A DNA stretch of 8,444 nt from an uncultured Paracoccaceae bacterium (GTDB lineage Bacteria > Pseudomonadota > Alphaproteobacteria > Rhodobacterales > Rhodobacteraceae): the NCBI GenBank assembly GCA_913054485.1, contig CAJXHQ010000108.1:1-8444 (forward strand). The letters are read 5' to 3'. The translations under genes and the position numbers were made by a program. The notes beneath the pieces are model-generated. The model ran no database searches. It had not been told where the DNA came from and saw only the letters and a list, made by a program, of their open reading frames with translations. Of the stretch, positions 7,501-8,444 are shown piece after piece (the first letter of the stretch is position 1; each line of letters begins with the position of its first letter).

Positions 7501-7640
7501 CACGCGTCCGGGCGCTTGACTGCGGGCAGGCAGAGGCGGAAACCTGGCTGGCAGAAAAACTGCGGCATTTGCTGCCGGCACACTCGCAGGCGCATCCGGC
7601 AGCCCGGACCGCGCGAAAAGCCTTCAGCCAGCCAGTGTAG
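4533..7640 (+). CDS. Zinc ribbon - class III nucleotide cyclase - STAND ATPase - helical-repeat signalling protein
   Basis: A 1035-residue soluble multidomain protein. Order: a zinc ribbon with Cys6, Cys9, Cys20 and Cys23; a class III adenylate/guanylate cyclase domain (about 37-210); an AAA/STAND NTPase (about 223-470); a winged-helix-like segment (about 485-580); then a long Ala-rich helical tail (about 580-1025), probably TPR-like repeats. In the cyclase, the metal-binding aspartates are Asp44 (LFCDLAGST) and Asp88 (KYMGDGMLAYFGYP), Lys84 is the likely purine-contact lysine, and Asn162/Arg166 (TVNLAARLQ) are the transition-state pair. The position usually Asp or Thr in adenylate cyclases (seven residues before Asn162) is Met155. 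The ATPase has a Walker A, APAGYGKT (254-261, first Gly replaced by Ala), and a Walker B, VFFIDDAHW (367-375). Cyclase plus predicted-ATPase fusions of this kind are common in alphaproteobacteria and actinobacteria, but their triggers are mostly unknown. The expected role is making cAMP, or sensing nucleotides, in response to a signal read by the tail. It is coupled to the oxidoreductase gene, which suggests a shared job. Confidence 0.9.
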   Translation: MTSAVCPSCGAALPAGAKFCSACGARLTQQAEAHSRYMTVLFCDLAGSTSMAGAIGDEAMFTLIRNYQDICNQVTDEHGGYVAKYMGDGMLAYFGYPDAMKNSAAQAVSAALQIIRQTAQIALPEGGTLTASAGVATGWMVVGDAHAGAAAAEVMAIGSTVNLAARLQAEAGPGRTAVSSGTSQRLSPERFALSRAGIRPVKGFAEPLEIWLADEAGAAAPPAVFTGREKLKKALAEAWTTASSGEVTFAGIVAPAGYGKTALARAFMKATVNESNVIFLHGQAHRSEQGFAAFRGLIRELAGISSALPPGQQRAALQAWAPEAAAEGLAMLCDLHPEMVPPLVRTARIGQALRETLARRLPRHPAVFFIDDAHWLDPDSAQLAAELPAILGPRPLLVLVTRRPEGTDVPVPEHFSITLDTMGRAEAAGLIAALDSSDIIPDEARAEIITRAGGVPLYLEHITRAVLERPDHRVDDAVPVTMIEALHERFSHLGDALPLVEAAAVLGRQLRVDVLAEMLGSGEDTVSAQVSGLIGRGLFRLRSSGKIAFDHALIRDAVQDTLLKPKLRSLHEAALSAYEAARPGHLAADPVRAATHLMGASRESEAIPNLLAGAQAALMRGEISEAARLLRWAETGLKAVPQASGLRNGLEMAVQFSLGLALVQHRGFADEAVAEAYERALALCTAGQGGSESEFQIAWGIWAHYMVVGGTDRALQMTARMSNIAEQNPELEVLAASARALVLCNQGALQAQKEAAARVDALYQPEVHRLHGLTYSMDSLEMAHLFRIHGRYIAGDLPGWQAAFKAARDHEAFLNLPILKPYVRIYSLAPQTYALPQPGCRAELEEAVTFAAEIGQPFWVSSGQVWLAHEAVRSRGPVEALEEMRAAIRVMETIGLKLGSAYHDAMLAYCCAQAGEAGEAAAMIRRAHQAIAAGRDLLYAPEVLRLSAECRLAGRAAAPPEALAELEAAAAQAETNGSLAWAALAYASQARVRALDCGQAEAETWLAEKLRHLLPAHSQAHPAARTARKAFSQPV
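7272..7289 (+). repeat. Short tandem repeat inside the cyclase-STAND gene
   Basis: GCCGGGGAA occurs twice in tandem (7272-7280, 7281-7289) and a third partial copy begins. The repeat is a multiple of three and encodes AGEAGEA in the helical tail, so gain or loss of a unit would keep the frame. It is probably incidental in GC-rich coding sequence. Confidence 0.5.
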
Positions 7641-7786
7641 CCGCCATGCGGGCAGCACCACGGCCGGAAGTCATTTCACCCCGGGATGTGACGCGGACAA
7701 TGGCCCGATCCCGGCAGGTGAGCTGACCATCCTGGGCAGTTGTTTGGACTACCTGCGCAGCGGGCGGCGGTTCTTGTCCTTGCTGC
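7641..7786. other. Convergent intergenic region without a clear terminator
   Basis: This 146-base gap separates the plus-strand cyclase gene from the minus-strand aldehyde dehydrogenase gene. An inverted repeat, CCGGGAT (7681-7687) and ATCCCGG (7708-7714), could form a 7-bp stem with a 20-base loop on either transcript. There is no T-tract on either side, so it is at best a weak or factor-dependent terminator. Nothing else is recognisable here. Confidence 0.35.
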
Positions 7787-8444
7787 CTATCGCATGACAA
7801 AGGGATCCGGGATCGGCTCATCCGAAGTCCTGAGCCAGACAGCTTTTACCTTGGTGTAATCCAGCGCTGCCTGCAGACCGCCTTCGCGGCCGTGGCCGGA
7901 CAGGCCGTGTCCGCCGAAAGGCGCGATGGGGCTGACGGCGCGGTAGGTGTTCACCCAAACGATGCCAGCACGGATGCGGCGCATCATGCGGTGAGCCCGG
8001 GTCAGGTCCTTGGTGAAGAGACCCGAGGCCAAGCCGAAGGCCGTGTCATTGGCAATCATCAGCGCCTCTTCTTCGGTGTCAAAGCCGGTTGCAGACAGAA
8101 CCGGGCCGAAGAACTCATTGGTGAGGCAGGGCGCATCCGGCGCGTCCGAGCAATCCAGGATGGTGGGCGGGAAATAGTAACCGTCCCGCTCCAGCGCTGC
8201 GCCGCCGGTGATCAGCTTGGCACCCTTGGCCTCGCTATCGGCGATCAGCCGCAGGGCGTTGTCGCGCTGGCGCAGGGTACAGAGCGGACCCACTTCGGTC
8301 GCCATATCGTCCGGCGCGCCAATCACCACGGCTTCGGCTTTCTCCTTCAGCCGGTCCAGGAATTCATCCTTGATGGCGTTGGAGATCACCAGACGCGAGC
8401 CCGCAACGCAGCTTTGACCGGTGGCGACAAAGATGCCGGAGACC
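7787..8444 (-). CDS. Aldehyde dehydrogenase, C-terminal part (5' end outside the window)
   Basis: The reading frame is open from the right edge of the window to TAG at 7787-7789, giving the last 218 residues of an enzyme normally about 480-500 long. It belongs to the NAD(P)+-dependent aldehyde dehydrogenase superfamily, which oxidises aldehydes to carboxylic acids in the cytoplasm. The catalytic cysteine is visible in GQSCVAGSR (Cys codon at 8408-8410). The cofactor-binding glutamate is in TNEFFGPV (codon 8114-8116). The C-terminal signature reads PFGGHGLSGHGREGG, then ALDYTKVKAVWL. A GTG at 8387-8389 could be mistaken for a start but lies inside the conserved core, downstream of the catalytic cysteine. 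The substrate cannot be named from this half. The gene converges on the cyclase operon and is probably independent of it. Upstream neighbours are not visible. Confidence 0.93.
   Translation of the reverse strand, partial: VSGIFVATGQSCVAGSRLVISNAIKDEFLDRLKEKAEAVVIGAPDDMATEVGPLCTLRQRDNALRLIADSEAKGAKLITGGAALERDGYYFPPTILDCSDAPDAPCLTNEFFGPVLSATGFDTEEEALMIANDTAFGLASGLFTKDLTRAHRMMRRIRAGIVWVNTYRAVSPIAPFGGHGLSGHGREGGLQAALDYTKVKAVWLRTSDEPIPDPFVMR

Noticed and set aside
7681..7714. Inverted repeat as a bidirectional intrinsic terminator
   Set aside because: The loop is 20 bases and no T-tract follows on either strand, so I list it only as a weak structure within the gap.
7387..7797. 136-codon plus-strand open frame running from the cyclase gene tail into the convergent gap
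   Set aside because: Out of frame with the cyclase gene, most of it overlaps that gene, and it is rich in Arg and Pro as expected of a GC-rich shadow.

Overview
This is a GC-rich window of about 8.4 kb with alphaproteobacterial character. Protein wording and codon use suggest the Roseobacter group (Rhodobacterales, for example Leisingera, Phaeobacter or Ruegeria), but that placement is inference without a search. The window holds three complete protein genes on the plus strand, one partial gene on the minus strand, one convincing intrinsic terminator and several inverted repeats in the leaders. No tRNA, rRNA, CRISPR array, insertion sequence or phage gene is visible.

Layout: (1) 101-1153 (+) encodes an exported substrate-binding protein of the NitT/TauT-like ABC transporter type found beside urea carboxylase (now often guanidine carboxylase) genes. 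It is closed by a strong terminator at 1175-1207, so it is the last gene of its transcript; any permease and ATPase partners must lie to the left of the window or elsewhere. (2) 1154-1560 is a 407-base non-coding stretch with the terminator, an operator-like inverted repeat, a tentative promoter and a GC-rich hairpin just ahead of a good Shine-Dalgarno site. (3) 1561-4536 (+) encodes a 991-residue cytoplasmic protein that fuses a phytoene-desaturase/amine-oxidase-like FAD oxidoreductase to a C-terminal acetoacetate-decarboxylase-like domain. (4) 4533-7640 (+) overlaps it by four bases (ATGA) and encodes a 1035-residue multidomain signalling protein: zinc ribbon, class III nucleotide cyclase, STAND-type ATPase, winged-helix-like region and a long helical-repeat (TPR-like) tail. 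(5) 7641-7786 is a short convergent gap. (6) 7787-8444 (-) is the C-terminal part of an aldehyde dehydrogenase, cut by the window edge just upstream of its catalytic cysteine.

The most interesting unit is the two-gene block 1561-7640. A bifunctional redox/decarboxylase-like enzyme is translationally coupled to a large cyclase-STAND protein, with almost nothing else in the operon. Sequence alone does not reveal a substrate. A plausible reading is an enzyme whose activity or product is linked to a cAMP-type (or degenerate cyclase) sensor. The transporter gene and the aldehyde dehydrogenase look like independent metabolic neighbours.
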